A DNA stretch of 64,000 bases from Pseudomonas putida (GCF_028682475.1 NZ_JANHLE010000008.1:1-64000), one strand, 5' to 3'; shown: positions 34,319 to 46,515, numbered from the stretch's first letter. Notes: generated by a model from the letters alone, not told the origin. Translations and numbers: made by a program.

Positions 34319-35443
34319 ATGAAACCTGGAGTTTTCGCCAAGCTGGCGTTCACCGTCGCCGCCTGTACCAGCACCTTTGCCGCCTGGGCCGCGGACAGCA
34401 GCGGGCCTGCGCTGAAGGCCGGTCACGAGTACATGATCGCGACCAACTACCCGAACAACCTGCACGTGCTCGACCTGGCCAGTGATGAGCTGTACAAGAG
34501 CTGCAAGCTGCCGGACGCCTTCGGCCCCGGCACGGCGATGATGGCGCCGGACAACCGCACCGCCTACTTGCTCAACAACCACTTCGGCGACTTGTATGGC
34601 ATTGACCTGGACACCTGCAAGACGGTGTTCCACGCCAACCTGTCGAACACCCCCGGCGAGCTGGCGCGCTCGATGTTCTCGTTCGCCATCAGCCCGGATG
34701 GCAAGGAAGTCTACGCCACGGTCAATCCGACCCAGCGCTTGAATGACCACTATGTGGTCAAACCACCGCGCCTGGAGGTGTTCCGCACGGCTGACGGCCT
34801 GGCCGCCAAACCGGTGCGCAGCTTTCCCATGCCGCGCCAGGTCTACCTGATGCGCGCAGCGGATGACGGCAGCCTGTTTGTCGCCGGCCCCGATATCTAC
34901 AAGATGGATGTGAACACCGGCAAATACGAGGTGGCGGTGCCACTGCGTAACTGGCAGCGTCCGGGTTTCAGCGCCCCGGACGTGCTGTACTTCTGGCCAC
35001 ACCAGACCGCACAGCATGACTTCACCATGCTCTATACCGTTGCCCGCTTCACCGACGACAAGCAGGACCCGGCCACGGCCGAGCCGATGTATGGCTACCT
35101 GAGCATCGACCTCAAGAGCGGTAAAAGCAGCTATCAGGAGTTTGCCTCGCTGACCGAGCTGTATTTCACCGGCCTGCGCTCGCCGAAGGACCCTAACCAG
35201 ATGTACGGGGTGCTCAACCGTCTGGCGCGCTACGACATCAAGGAACGCAAGCTGATCAAGGCCGCCAACCTCGACCACACTTACTACTGTGTGGCCTTCA
35301 ACAAGCAAGGCAGCAAGCTTTACCTTGCCGGCACGTTCAACGATATCGCCGTGTTCGATCCGCAGAGCCTGGAGAAGGTTAAGAACATCAAGCTACCCGG
35401 CGGTGACATGTCGATCACTACCACCCAGGTGTTCGTCAGGTAA
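34319..35443 (+). CDS. qhpB: Quinohemoprotein amine dehydrogenase beta subunit
   Basis: 374 residues. A signal peptide (cleavage near AAWAADSS) leads into a seven-bladed beta-propeller of YVTN type (NNLHVLDLASDELYKSCKLPDAFGPGTAMMAPDNRTAYLLNN; repeated FAISPDGKEVYATV-like blades). It packs against the gamma subunit and forms part of the substrate channel. It lies 31 bases after qhpC behind AAGGGG. Confidence 0.92.
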   Translation: MKPGVFAKLAFTVAACTSTFAAWAADSSGPALKAGHEYMIATNYPNNLHVLDLASDELYKSCKLPDAFGPGTAMMAPDNRTAYLLNNHFGDLYGIDLDTCKTVFHANLSNTPGELARSMFSFAISPDGKEVYATVNPTQRLNDHYVVKPPRLEVFRTADGLAAKPVRSFPMPRQVYLMRAADDGSLFVAGPDIYKMDVNTGKYEVAVPLRNWQRPGFSAPDVLYFWPHQTAQHDFTMLYTVARFTDDKQDPATAEPMYGYLSIDLKSGKSSYQEFASLTELYFTGLRSPKDPNQMYGVLNRLARYDIKERKLIKAANLDHTYYCVAFNKQGSKLYLAGTFNDIAVFDPQSLEKVKNIKLPGGDMSITTTQVFVR

Positions 35444-35509
35444 GCCAGACCGCCGCGCTGCCGGGCGGCGCGGCGTTAAACCCCGGTACAACAAGAACAA
35501 GAGAACACC

Positions 35510-37201
<1,692 letters not shown>

Positions 37202-37265
37202 TCAGAACTGCAGTGGTGCCAATGGTCTTGAAAACCGGCCAGCCGCAAAAAACTCGCTCCAGGTC

Positions 37266-37296
37266 TTGACCTTCCCCTGTTGGGAGGGTTCAGGCT
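37266..37296 (+). promoter_or_regulatory. CueR-type copper-responsive promoter
   Basis: TTGACC (-35, 37266-37271) and CAGGCT (-10, 37291-37296) are 19 bases apart, the elongated spacing used by MerR-family regulators, and surround the dyad ACCTTCCC-N5-GGGAGGGT (37269-37289), a close match to the CueR box. It drives copA. No cueR gene lies in the window. Confidence 0.8.
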
Positions 37297-37328
37297 CGTG
37301 TTTAACAGACACTAAAAGGGGTAGTTCA

Positions 37329-39860
37329 ATGGCTTCCATTGCCGTCCAGCCAGGTACCAATCCACCCATGCCGTCTAACAGTCGCTTGAGCCTGCCGGTC
37401 GAGGGCATGACCTGCGCATCTTGCGTAGGGCGGGTCGAGCGCGCGCTGAAAGCGGTACCCGGCGTGCATACGGCCGCGGTCAACCTCGCAACCGAACGTG
37501 CCGATATCACCTTCAGCGCAGCAGCCGACCCACAGGCGGCAGTACGTGCTATCGAGGGGGCGGGTTACAACGTTCGCGAAGAGGCTGCTGAACTCGCGAT
37601 TGAGGGCATGACCTGCGCGTCGTGTGTCGGCCGGGTCGAGAAGGCACTGGCAAAAATTCCGGGTGTGGTGGAAGCCAACGTCAACCTGGCTACCGAGCGC
37701 GCCCGGGTGCGCTACCTTGCCGGAGTTGTGTCCACCGGCGACCTTGAAGCAGCGATCAAAAGGGCGGGCTACAGCGCCCGCCGCTTGTCTGCGGAAAACG
37801 CCAATGCCGACGATCAGGACAGCGAACGCCGGGAGAGCGAGTCGCGTTCGTTACGGCGTTCGTTGCTCATTGCGGCGATCCTGTCCTTGCCGGTGTTTAT
37901 CCTCGAGATGGGCTCGCACCTGATTCCCGGCATGCATCATTGGGTGTTGGAAAACGTGGGGCAGCAAACCAACTGGTACATCCAGTTCGTCCTCGCCACC
38001 CTGGTCCTGTTCGGTCCGGGCCTGCGATTCTTCCAGAAGGGTGTGCCGGCGTTACTCCGCGGTGCCCCTGACATGAACTCGCTGGTCGCGGTCGGTACCG
38101 CTGCAGCCTATGGCTATTCGTTAGTCGCCACCTTCGCAGCGCAGGTGCTGCCACAAGGGACGGCGAACGTCTATTTCGAAGCGGCCGTGGTGATCGTCAC
38201 CTTGATCCTGCTCGGCCGCACCCTCGAGGCGCGGGCAAAGGGCAAAACCTCGCAAGCGATCAAGCGCCTGGTCGGGCTTCAGGCCAAGACTGCGCGCGTC
38301 GAGCGCAACGGTAACAGCATCGAGATTCCGCTCGATCAGGTCACCACCGGAGACATCGTGTTCGTGCGTCCGGGCGAGAAGATTCCGGTCGACGGCGAAG
38401 TCGTGGAAGGCGCCTCCTATGTTGACGAAAGCATGATCAGCGGCGAACCGGTGCCGGTGTCGAAAGGGCTGGGTGACGAGGTCGTCGGCGGTACGTTGAA
38501 CAAGACCGGTGCGTTCAGTTTCCGCGTCACCAAGATCGGCGCCAACACCGTGCTGGCGCAGATCATTCGTCTGGTCGAAGAGGCGCAGGGCTCGAAACTG
38601 CCGATCCAGGCACTGGTAGACAAAGTGACCATGTGGTTCGTGCCGGCGGTCATGGTCGCCGCCACTCTGACCTTCCTGATCTGGCTGATTTTCGGTCCGG
38701 ATCCGGCGCTCACCTTCGCCCTGGTCAACGCCGTTGCGGTGCTTATTATCGCCTGCCCATGCGCCATGGGCCTGGCCACGCCGACCTCGATCATGGTCGG
38801 GACGGGCAGGGCTGCAGAACTCGGCGTGCTGTTTCGCAAGGGCGAAGCCTTGCAAGCGCTGCGTGATGTGACTGTTATCGCACTCGACAAGACCGGTACG
38901 CTGACCAAAGGCCGCCCCGAGCTGACTGACCTGATTACTGCCGAGGATTTTGCATACGATGAAGTCCTGGCGCTTGTCGCCGCCGTTGAGACGCGCTCCG
39001 AACACCCGATCGCCGAAGCGATCGTTGTCGCCGCACAGCAGCGTAACCTCGCCGTCGCTGCCGTAGAGGACTTCAACGCAACACCAGGCTTCGGCGTCTC
39101 GGCCAGGGTCGCCGGCCGCACCATCGCCGTCGGTGCGGATCGCTTCATGACACACCTGGGGCTTGATGTGTCCAGCTTTCTGTCTACCGCCAAGCGTCTT
39201 GGCGAGCAAGGCAAGAGTCCGCTCTATGCCGCGATTGACGGTCGCCTGGCAGCAGTGATTGCGGTCGCCGATCCCATCAAGGAATCGACACCTGAAGCGA
39301 TCAAGGCGCTTCACGCACTGGGCCTCAAGGTCGCGATGATCACCGGTGACAATGCGGCGACGGCTGCGGCGATTGCCAAACAGCTGGGCATCGATGAAGT
39401 CGCGGCCGAAGTCTTGCCCGATGGCAAGGTCGCGGCGCTGAAGAAATTCCGCAGTGATGGTGCACGGGTAGCCTTCGTGGGTGACGGCATCAACGACGCG
39501 CCGGCGCTCGCCGAAGCGGACGTCGGGCTGGCCATCGGCACAGGTACCGACGTGGCTATCGAAGCCGCTGATGTGGTGTTGATGTCGGGCGACCTGCGTG
39601 GCGTGCCGAATGCCATCGCCCTGAGCCAGGCCACCATTCGCAATATCAAGCAGAACCTGTTCTGGGCCTTCGCCTACAACGCCGTGCTGATTCCGGTCGC
39701 GGCGGGCGTGCTTTATCCGCTGAACGGCAGCTTGCTTTCGCCGATTTTCGCCGCAGCCGCAATGGCGCTCTCCAGTGTGTTTGTATTGGGCAACGCACTC
39801 AGGCTCAAGCGTTTGCAGGCGCCCATGGCGATTGAATATCGCGCTGAGGCAGCGCGGTAG
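37329..39860 (+). CDS. copA: Copper-exporting P1B-type ATPase
   Basis: 843 residues. Two N-terminal heavy-metal domains (GMTCASC at residues 27-32 and 94-99), eight predicted membrane helices, the CPC metal channel motif (476-478), DKTGT phosphorylation site (about 520), SEHPIAEA and [16 protein letters not shown]. It pumps Cu(I) from the cytoplasm. The ATG at 37329 is used; a longer in-frame ORF overlaps the upstream gene and the CueR promoter and was rejected. It is followed closely by the copper chaperone gene. Confidence 0.95.
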   Translation: MASIAVQPGTNPPMPSNSRLSLPVEGMTCASCVGRVERALKAVPGVHTAAVNLATERADITFSAAADPQAAVRAIEGAGYNVREEAAELAIEGMTCASCVGRVEKALAKIPGVVEANVNLATERARVRYLAGVVSTGDLEAAIKRAGYSARRLSAENANADDQDSERRESESRSLRRSLLIAAILSLPVFILEMGSHLIPGMHHWVLENVGQQTNWYIQFVLATLVLFGPGLRFFQKGVPALLRGAPDMNSLVAVGTAAAYGYSLVATFAAQVLPQGTANVYFEAAVVIVTLILLGRTLEARAKGKTSQAIKRLVGLQAKTARVERNGNSIEIPLDQVTTGDIVFVRPGEKIPVDGEVVEGASYVDESMISGEPVPVSKGLGDEVVGGTLNKTGAFSFRVTKIGANTVLAQIIRLVEEAQGSKLPIQALVDKVTMWFVPAVMVAATLTFLIWLIFGPDPALTFALVNAVAVLIIACPCAMGLATPTSIMVGTGRAAELGVLFRKGEALQALRDVTVIALDKTGTLTKGRPELTDLITAEDFAYDEVLALVAAVETRSEHPIAEAIVVAAQQRNLAVAAVEDFNATPGFGVSARVAGRTIAVGADRFMTHLGLDVSSFLSTAKRLGEQGKSPLYAAIDGRLAAVIAVADPIKESTPEAIKALHALGLKVAMITGDNAATAAAIAKQLGIDEVAAEVLPDGKVAALKKFRSDGARVAFVGDGINDAPALAEADVGLAIGTGTDVAIEAADVVLMSGDLRGVPNAIALSQATIRNIKQNLFWAFAYNAVLIPVAAGVLYPLNGSLLSPIFAAAAMALSSVFVLGNALRLKRLQAPMAIEYRAEAAR

Positions 39861-39906
39861 TCAGATGCTAGATGTTTTCAACCGAGTCAATAACCAGGAG
39901 AACATG

Positions 39907-40101
39907 ATGCATAGCTTCTATATTCCCAACATGAAATGCGGCGGCTGCGCCAAATCGGTTACCAATGCGCTATTGAGTGTCGACCCGCAGGCCCGTATTG
40001 AAACCGATCCCCCAAACCGCAAAGTCACGGTCGAAAGCACGCTGGACGAGAGCGTGTTCCTTTCGGTGCTTAGCGAGGCCGGGTACCCGGACAAGCAGTG
40101 A
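39907..40101 (+). CDS. copZ: Copper chaperone, HMA domain
   Basis: 64 residues, a single heavy-metal-associated domain (MHSFYIPNMKCGGCAKSVTNALL) with the Cys pair CGGC. It carries Cu(I) to CopA. AGGAG (39896-39900) lies 6 bases before the ATG at 39907; an adjacent ATG at 39904 is too close. It is 46 bases after copA and in the same transcript. Confidence 0.93.
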   Translation: MHSFYIPNMKCGGCAKSVTNALLSVDPQARIETDPPNRKVTVESTLDESVFLSVLSEAGYPDKQ

Positions 40102-40232
40102 TCCACTCGCGCCGGGACTCAAGGCTGTAACAGGCTTTTGAGTGACAAACCGGTTTTTGCAGCAGGCCGGCCCTCAGCGATCACGCCGTGCGTATCGCGG
40201 GGCTGGCGCGCGATGCCGCTGCTAGCGGGGTT

Positions 40233-41495
40233 CTAGTAGTTGAAGGTGTAACGCAGAATCAGGCGGTTCTCGTTGGCACTGTCGGCATAAGTGGAGCGGT
40301 TGGTGGAGTTGCGCCATTGCACGGCAAGTCCCTTCACCGGACCGCCCTGGACCACATAGGTGATGTCGGTCATGCGTTCCCACTCCTTGCCCGACTCGCC
40401 ACTGGCCCGAAGCCCGGCCGCTTGGGACGTTTTGACCAACGTCGGGTCAACGTCCTCACCCTTGGCGTATTTGACCCCCAGGGTCAGCCCGGGCACGCCC
40501 GCCGCGGCGAAGTCGTAGTCGTAGCGGGCGAACCAGACGCGCTCATTGGCTGCGGTGAAGGTACTCACCAGCGATTCAGCGAAAATGTAAGTGTCGGTAC
40601 CGTTGACGAATGCAAACGGGGTGTCGCCCCAGGCCTTCTGGTAGCCGCCGCCCACGGTATGACCCTTGAGGCTGTAGGCCAGGTAGCTGGTGAGGGTGCG
40701 GTTGTCGACTTCACCCACGCCCTTGTCACCGGTCTCGTTGGCATCGAACAGGCGCACATCGGCGATCACCGCGCCGGTCGACAACGGCTGGTTCAGTTTC
40801 ATCCCGAAAAAGTTGTTGCGGTACAGGTCCTCAAGCTCAGCCACGTGATAGCTCAGGGTCAGCGACGGCAGTGCTTTGTAGTCGAACGCCAGGTAGGTGT
40901 AGTGATCGGCCTCAACCGGCGCATAGCCCGTTGCGGTCAGTGACTCGAAGTCAGTGGAGTTGCGTTGCTTGACCGCGTTTACCCGCAGCGCCGAGACGGT
41001 CAGCGGCGCCAGGTCGTTGGAGACCAGCAGGCCGCCGCGAAACACCTGCGGCAGCAGGCGGCTGTTGTTGCTTGCAAGCAGCGGCATGACCGGGTTGATA
41101 CCGCCGATGCGCAGTTCGCTTTTCGCCAGGCGCGCCTTGGCGGTCAGTGTCATCTTGCTGTAGGCGTCCTCGACATTGCGCTCCGAATCATAAGCCAGCA
41201 GGCCTGAACCGGTGCGATCAGGGCTGGAGTCGAGTTTCACCCCGAGCAGGCCGAGGGCATCGACACCAAAGCCGAGCGTCCCTTCGGTAAAGCCCGACTG
41301 CAGGTTGAGGATGAAGCCCTGACCCCATTCGTCGCGCTTGTTCTGGCGCGCGTCGTCGTTGCGAAAGTCGCGGTTGTAGTAGAAGTTGCGCAGTTCAAGG
41401 CTTGCCTTTGCATCCTTGACAAAGTCCGCCATGACCACCGGGGTTTGAACGGCAACAGCGGTGGCGAGCAGCAGCTTCACAGGGTGTTTCGACAT
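40233..41495 (-). CDS. OprD-family outer-membrane porin
   Basis: 420 residues. A signal peptide ([23 protein letters not shown]) is followed by an 18-strand barrel with the OprD-family landmarks [48 protein letters not shown] and the C-terminal aromatic end [10 protein letters not shown]. It is a substrate-specific channel, probably for an aromatic or other carboxylic acid, given the MFS transporter in the same cluster. ATG 41495 has AAAAGG 8 bases upstream. It ends near a small hairpin (CCGCTGCTAGCGG, about 40214-40226). Confidence 0.92.
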   Translation of the reverse strand: MSKHPVKLLLATAVAVQTPVVMADFVKDAKASLELRNFYYNRDFRNDDARQNKRDEWGQGFILNLQSGFTEGTLGFGVDALGLLGVKLDSSPDRTGSGLLAYDSERNVEDAYSKMTLTAKARLAKSELRIGGINPVMPLLASNNSRLLPQVFRGGLLVSNDLAPLTVSALRVNAVKQRNSTDFESLTATGYAPVEADHYTYLAFDYKALPSLTLSYHVAELEDLYRNNFFGMKLNQPLSTGAVIADVRLFDANETGDKGVGEVDNRTLTSYLAYSLKGHTVGGGYQKAWGDTPFAFVNGTDTYIFAESLVSTFTAANERVWFARYDYDFAAAGVPGLTLGVKYAKGEDVDPTLVKTSQAAGLRASGESGKEWERMTDITYVVQGGPVKGLAVQWRNSTNRSTYADSANENRLILRYTFNY

Positions 41496-41525
41496 TACAG
41501 GCACCTTTTATTTTTGTTGTTGTGA

Positions 41526-42245
41526 TCAGGGGTGAAAGGTTGCGAACGCGCTGACCGGTTCGCGGTCGGTCACCAAGGCGTTTTCGATGCTGGCCGGGTT
41601 CGCGTAACCGAGGCTCATGCCGCACACCAGCATCTGCTCTGGCGCAATCCCCAATTGCGCCGAGATAAGGCTGTGGTATTTGAGAAATGAGGCTTGCGGA
41701 CAGGTATGCAGGCCGCGGCCGCGCGCAGCGACCATCAGGCTTTGCAGGAACATGCCGTAGTCGAGCAGGCTGCCCTCGCCAAGGCTACGGTCGATGGTGA
41801 ACAGCAAACCCACCGGCGCGTCGAAGAACCGGTAGTTGCGAGCGTGCTGGGCATGCATGCGCGGCTTGTCAGCCTTGTCGATCCCCAGCAACCCGTAGAG
41901 CGCCCAGCCCACTGCCCGTCGGCGGTCGAGGTAGGGCGCTTTCCATTCGTGCGGGTAGTAGGCGTACGGGTCTTCAAGCTGTGCAGCGGCCGCCGGATCG
42001 TTGTCGACCCGGGCGATGGCGCGCGACAGGCGCGCCTTGACCTCGCCAGTCAGCACATGAACATGCCAGGGCTGCATGTTCACCCCGGTGGCGCTGAAGC
42101 GCGCGACATCGAGGATGGCCTCGATGTCCTCCTGCGCCACCGGGGTGGGAAGAAATGCCCGGATACTGCGTCGCGTGGTGATTGCCCAGTCAACTGCGTG
42201 ACTCACAAGCTGTGCAGAGGCTGGCGGTGGCGATAATCGGTTCAT
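41526..42245 (-). CDS. Nitroreductase-family flavoprotein
   Basis: 239 residues. ITTRRSIRAFLPTPV near the start and ILDVARFSATGVNMQPWHVHVLTG are the FMN-binding signature of the nitroreductase family; GMFLQSLMVAARGRGLHTCPQASF and LVCGMSLGYAN complete it. It reduces a nitro, quinone or enone compound with NAD(P)H. It is 40 bases from the MFS gene on one side and 30 from the porin gene on the other, so it is part of a catabolic or detoxification cluster. ATG 42245 follows AGGA by 6 bases. Confidence 0.87.
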   Translation of the reverse strand: MNRLSPPPASAQLVSHAVDWAITTRRSIRAFLPTPVAQEDIEAILDVARFSATGVNMQPWHVHVLTGEVKARLSRAIARVDNDPAAAAQLEDPYAYYPHEWKAPYLDRRRAVGWALYGLLGIDKADKPRMHAQHARNYRFFDAPVGLLFTIDRSLGEGSLLDYGMFLQSLMVAARGRGLHTCPQASFLKYHSLISAQLGIAPEQMLVCGMSLGYANPASIENALVTDREPVSAFATFHP

Positions 42246-42285
42246 GTTCATTCCTGCAGATAGCGTGTGGTGCCATGGCATGTGT

Positions 42286-43626
42286 TCAGCGCGACAGCGC
42301 GAGGGCCTTCTTCTCTTGGGTCGATTGCGCCCGGGACTGATTGATCAGGGTGACCGCCAGGGCACCGATCAGGCCTGCCAGGCTGATGGCCATGAAGTTT
42401 TGCTGCAGCGGCAGGCTCAACGACACCAGCCAGCCAATCAGTACCGGGGCGACAATGGCGCCGATGCGACCCACGCCGGAGGCAAAGCCGACACCGGTGG
42501 AACGGATCTCGGATGGATAGAAATCACCGGCATAGGCATAGGCCAGCAACTGCGTGCCCAGGGTCGAAGCGCCCACAAGGAACACCACCGCGAACAGTGC
42601 TGTGGTATCGCGGGTGTAACCCAGGAGGGTAAGGGCGATGGCACCGGTGATGTAGAAGCACACCAGCACATGCTTGATGCTCAGTTTGTCGCTCAGCCAG
42701 CCACCGACCATGGCCCCGGCAATCGAGCCGAGGTTGAACACGATGACGAAGTTAAGCGCCGATCCGAGGCTGAAACCGGCCATTGCCATGAGCTTGGTGA
42801 GCCAGGAGTTGAGGGCATAGACCATGAACAGGCCGGTCATGAACGCGGTCCAGATCATCACCGTGCTGAACCCGCGCCCTTGCTTGAACAGATCGCGAAC
42901 CGGCGTTTCGCGGGTCTGCACGGCGACATTGCCGGTGACCACAACCGTGTCGGCAACGGCACGACCCGGCTCGATCTTGCCGACGATCTCGCGCAATTCG
43001 TCCTGGCGACCGGTCCTGAGCAAATAGCCAATGGATTGCGGCATGCTCTTGAGAATGAAGGGAATCAGCAGCACCGGCAGCCCGGCGACATAGAACACCC
43101 ACTGCCAGCCGTAGCTCTGGATCAATTGCTTGGCAGTCAATGCCACGAGGATGCCGCCCACCGAGTAGCCGGCAAACACCAGGGTAATCAGGCGGGTGCG
43201 CAACTTCAGTGGCGAGTACTCGCCCATTTGCGCGGTACACACCGGCAGTACACCGCCAATGCCGAGACCGGCAATGAAACGGGCCATGCTGAAGCTGACC
43301 GGGTCATCGGTAAAACCCGCCACCGCGGTGAAAATGCTGAACAGTGCCACGCAGATGGCGATCATCCGCGGGCGACCGATACGGTCCGCCAGGGTGCCGA
43401 GGAAGATCGCGCCGAGCATTGTGCCCAGCAGTGCCGAGCCGGCCATGATGCCGGCGCTGGTAGGGTCGACGTTCATGTCCTGCATGATCGCCGGCAGTGC
43501 CGCGCCCACCACGGCCAGGTCATAGCCGTCGATGATCAGGATAAGCATGCACCAGAAGAGGATGCGGCCATGGAAACGATTGAATTTCGAATCCCCCACT
43601 AGCGCATAGATGTTCACCGATTGCAT
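42286..43626 (-). CDS. MFS aromatic acid:H+ symporter family transporter
   Basis: 446 residues with 12 membrane segments. DGYDLAVVGAALPAIMQD in the first helix is the AAHS-family motif of PcaK/BenK/MucK, and GTLADRIGRPRMI the loop 2-3 MFS motif. It should import an aromatic or muconate-like acid with protons. ATG 43626 follows GAAGGAGACACGCT; the longer in-frame ORF has a polar leader and was rejected. It forms a gene set with porin, nitroreductase and AraC regulator. Confidence 0.88.
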   Translation of the reverse strand: MQSVNIYALVGDSKFNRFHGRILFWCMLILIIDGYDLAVVGAALPAIMQDMNVDPTSAGIMAGSALLGTMLGAIFLGTLADRIGRPRMIAICVALFSIFTAVAGFTDDPVSFSMARFIAGLGIGGVLPVCTAQMGEYSPLKLRTRLITLVFAGYSVGGILVALTAKQLIQSYGWQWVFYVAGLPVLLIPFILKSMPQSIGYLLRTGRQDELREIVGKIEPGRAVADTVVVTGNVAVQTRETPVRDLFKQGRGFSTVMIWTAFMTGLFMVYALNSWLTKLMAMAGFSLGSALNFVIVFNLGSIAGAMVGGWLSDKLSIKHVLVCFYITGAIALTLLGYTRDTTALFAVVFLVGASTLGTQLLAYAYAGDFYPSEIRSTGVGFASGVGRIGAIVAPVLIGWLVSLSLPLQQNFMAISLAGLIGALAVTLINQSRAQSTQEKKALALSR

Positions 43627-43851
43627 AGCGTGTCTCCTTCGCTGTTGTTTTTGTTTGTGAAGTGCACAGTCGTATGTCAGAAGCTGGCCAGGGCAGGTGA
43701 GGGCCGCGGCGCAACCTGTTGCGAATCCTAGGGCCGATCGAAGCTGCGGCACATGCCCGCGGGCGTCGATGTGCTTGACCGATCTGGGCACATTGGCGCG
43801 GGCAAGGGGTAAGCAAGGGAAGAGGGGCAGGGGAGCAGCCTGCCGATGAAG

Positions 43852-44892
43852 TCAGAGCCGGGACTGGCGATGCGCGCCCTGTTCATCGCTATTGGAACGG
43901 CGATAAGCGCCGGGGCTTACCCCGGTCCACTTCTTGAAAGCGCGATGAAACGCGCTGGTTTCCTGAAAGCCTGCCTGGGCGGCAACCTCACAGACGGTCA
44001 GATCCGACTGGCCGAGAAAGTTGATGGCCATATCGCGCCTGAGGTTGTCCTTGAGGCCCTGGAAACTGATGCCCTCAGCCTGCAAGCGCCGCTGCAGGGT
44101 AGAGCTGGACATGCTCAACTGATTGGCCACTTGATCCAGCGCCGGCCAGTTTTCCGGCGTATGGTTGCGTAGCCGCTGCCTGATCTGCGCACTTAAACTG
44201 GCATCGTTGCGGTATTTGACCAACAGACTTGCCGGCGAGTGTCTAAGGAAGGTGGCCAGGCTCTCGGGCGTCTGGGCGACTTTCAGGTTGAGAAAGCATG
44301 CGTCAAAACAGACCTTGGTCACCGGCGCGGCAAACTCGATGTGCTCACAGAAACGCATGCGGTAGTCGCTGTCGTCATCCGGACGCGGCGAGCGAAAGCT
44401 CAAGGCCTGCAACGGAATTCTGCGGTTGCCGAGCCAGCACAGCAGCCCGTGCACCAGAATCAGCCAGGTGCCGTAGCAGAACAGCCTGCGCTCCACGCCA
44501 TGGTCGTGGATGACGATCGACGCCGAGTCGCCGTCCAGGTGCAGTTCACCGTACAGGTCATCGAGCCCCAGGCGCAGGAACGCCAGAATCCGCCGCAAAG
44601 CCTGTTCCAACGAATCACAGCCGATGGTGGCGTGGCACATGAGCCGGAAACTGCCGCGGCGTAGCGGGTGGCTGTCGATGGCGAAGAACTCATCGTCGAG
44701 CATGTCCGACAGGGCCACCCACAGCCGAGAGAACGCCGAAGCGCACACACGCGCATTCGCAGAACAGAGCAGTTGCGGCTCGATACGCGCCTGCTGCAGC
44801 GCCAGGGATATGTCCAGACCTCGCTGGGTGGCGCCGTAAAGGGCTTCACGCACCAGGCTGATGGAGGTGGTTCCTTTATAGGCAGCGAGCAT
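43852..44892 (-). CDS. AraC-family regulator (ArgR/OruR-like, PF12625 type)
   Basis: 346 residues. The N-terminal ligand domain (LVREALYGATQRGLDISLALQQARIEPQLL, CHATIGCDSLEQALRRILAFLRL) is of the type found in OruR/AraC regulators, and the C-terminal helix-turn-helix pair is clear (LDQVANQLSMSSSTLQRRLQAEGISFQGLKDNLRR and VCEVAAQAGFQETSAFHRAFKKWTGVSPGAYR). ATG 44892 has GGAG 8 bases upstream. It probably activates the adjacent MFS-nitroreductase-porin genes. Confidence 0.88.
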   Translation of the reverse strand: MLAAYKGTTSISLVREALYGATQRGLDISLALQQARIEPQLLCSANARVCASAFSRLWVALSDMLDDEFFAIDSHPLRRGSFRLMCHATIGCDSLEQALRRILAFLRLGLDDLYGELHLDGDSASIVIHDHGVERRLFCYGTWLILVHGLLCWLGNRRIPLQALSFRSPRPDDDSDYRMRFCEHIEFAAPVTKVCFDACFLNLKVAQTPESLATFLRHSPASLLVKYRNDASLSAQIRQRLRNHTPENWPALDQVANQLSMSSSTLQRRLQAEGISFQGLKDNLRRDMAINFLGQSDLTVCEVAAQAGFQETSAFHRAFKKWTGVSPGAYRRSNSDEQGAHRQSRL

Positions 44893-45025
44893 CTGGTCAT
44901 CTCCATCCGGTGGTAGAACCTGCAAGGAAAGTTACCAGATGGTTACAACGGGTGGAGCGCGCATTTTTGCATATGCCAACGGCGTTTTAGGGGTAGGTTT
45001 GCAGTGCGATCGACGGCGCTTGCCT

Positions 45026-45469
45026 TTATCGTTTTGCATGCTCGCCAGACGTGTGTTGTTTGATGATGTCCATTACGGTAGCGGTCATGATTGCAGTGGA
45101 TACGCCGAACATGAGAATGCCGTTGGCCGCCTCCAGGGGGCTGAGCAGACGCCATTGCTGGCTCAGGACCACATCGCCATAGCCCAGGGTGGCGAAGGTC
45201 ACGCCGGAAAAGTACAGCGCGGTGATGAAGTCCTCGAATTCACCCAGCAGCAGAAACAGCAGGGCCCACAGCGCCATTTGCACATAGTTGCCAATGAGCA
45301 TCACCACCATGACCATCGACAGCAAGCGCACGTCATCGCTCCAGGACGGGCTCAGGTTCATCTTGCGTCGCAGCGACACATAGCGACGCGCACACAGGGC
45401 TAGAAAAAACGCCTGCAACACAACACAGAGCACGATCACCGGTAGGCCTACCAGAAAGTTGATCAGCAT
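45026..45469 (-). CDS. Two-helix potassium-channel-like protein
   Basis: 147 residues with two to three hydrophobic segments, a pore-helix-like stretch and the selectivity-filter motif TLGYGD (in FSGVTFATLGYGDVVL), as in bacterial two-TM ion channels (Ion_trans_2). It is the last gene of the efflux operon, overlapping the DUF2955 gene by 7 bases. The coupling of a cation channel to an efflux pump is unexplained. Confidence 0.83.
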   Translation of the reverse strand: MLINFLVGLPVIVLCVVLQAFFLALCARRYVSLRRKMNLSPSWSDDVRLLSMVMVVMLIGNYVQMALWALLFLLLGEFEDFITALYFSGVTFATLGYGDVVLSQQWRLLSPLEAANGILMFGVSTAIMTATVMDIIKQHTSGEHAKR

Positions 45470-46515
45470 GGGCGAGCCTCTTCAGCGGTTGGGTTGGCAG
45501 CATTTCGACGTTGCCGGCGCTTATCGAGCAGATGAACCATCGCACAGGCATACAGGGTGACCAGAATGAACAGCCCCATGCGGATGGCGAAGGCGGTGTA
45601 GACATCCTTGCCGGCGGCGCTGTCCTGCACCGACTGGCCGAGCAGAATGATCATGGTCGTCAGGCTGTTGAGCCAGAAGCCCGGCTTGTAGTTGCCAGGG
45701 CTCAGCCCGTAGAGCTTGCGGGCCAGCACCAGCCCGAACAGCAGCATCCACAAAAAGAACATCCACAGGTTGACGAACAGGCCCAGGGCGAACCAGAAGA
45801 GAATCGCCATCAGGCCGCCGAGCAGGGTCGAGCCGAGCAGTTCCCGCCCGGCAGTGCGCGCACTGGTGGCGGTGCTCTGCTGGCCAAGGTTGACCGACTT
45901 CATGATGATCGGCATGTAGCTGGCTGGATCGATCAGCGCCAACAGAAAGGCGGGCATCACCACCAGCGCCGCGCGCAGCGCCAGCCAGCTGATTTCATCG
46001 GCCGACAGGGCTGGTGTGGGGGCGGGCGGCTGGGTGCCGAGCGGGTCAGGGAACAGCCAGTGGCTGATCGACAGCACCGTGACGGCCAGGAGCAAGCCCT
46101 TGACCAGCGAGACGATCACCTGCAGTGCCAGGTCGAATTCGCTAGCGCCGGCGGCGCTGATCATCGTCAAGCCCACCACCATGAAAGTGGCGACCAGCGA
46201 GTTACCACCACTCATGCCGTAGCGGAACACCAGAAACAGGCACAGGCCGACCAGCATCACGCCGGCTGCCGCGTAGTGGTGCAACAGTGGTATCAGCAGC
46301 AAGCCGCTGCCGGTGGTCACCATCAGCACCACGGCCAGGCCCAGGCTGGCCTTGAACGGTAGGGGGCGATTCATCGCCGCCAGCATCGTCAGCGCCAGCA
46401 TCGGGGCGATGAAGGGGATCGGCAAGGCCAGGCCGAAGCTTGCAGCCAGGCACAGCGCAGTACCAGTAGCCAGGCGCAGGGCTCGCCTGGCGCGGACTTG
46501 CTGCTCAGTAGGCAT
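45463..46515 (-). CDS. DUF2955 (FUSC-like) inner-membrane protein
   Basis: 350 residues with about ten membrane segments in two sets of five, separated by a loop (FPDPLGTQPPAPTPALS), the layout of fusaric-acid-resistance-like (FUSC/AaeB) permeases and DUF2955. With the HlyD protein and outer-membrane factor encoded upstream it would form an envelope-spanning efflux pump for aromatic or acidic compounds. It overlaps its neighbours by 11 and 7 bases. Confidence 0.85.
   Translation of the reverse strand: MPTEQQVRARRALRLATGTALCLAASFGLALPIPFIAPMLALTMLAAMNRPLPFKASLGLAVVLMVTTGSGLLLIPLLHHYAAAGVMLVGLCLFLVFRYGMSGGNSLVATFMVVGLTMISAAGASEFDLALQVIVSLVKGLLLAVTVLSISHWLFPDPLGTQPPAPTPALSADEISWLALRAALVVMPAFLLALIDPASYMPIIMKSVNLGQQSTATSARTAGRELLGSTLLGGLMAILFWFALGLFVNLWMFFLWMLLFGLVLARKLYGLSPGNYKPGFWLNSLTTMIILLGQSVQDSAAGKDVYTAFAIRMGLFILVTLYACAMVHLLDKRRQRRNAANPTAEEARPC

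Noticed and set aside
42244..43602. 452-codon plus-strand frame opposite the MFS transporter
   Set aside because: Antisense of a GC-rich membrane-protein gene; charged, low-complexity translation.
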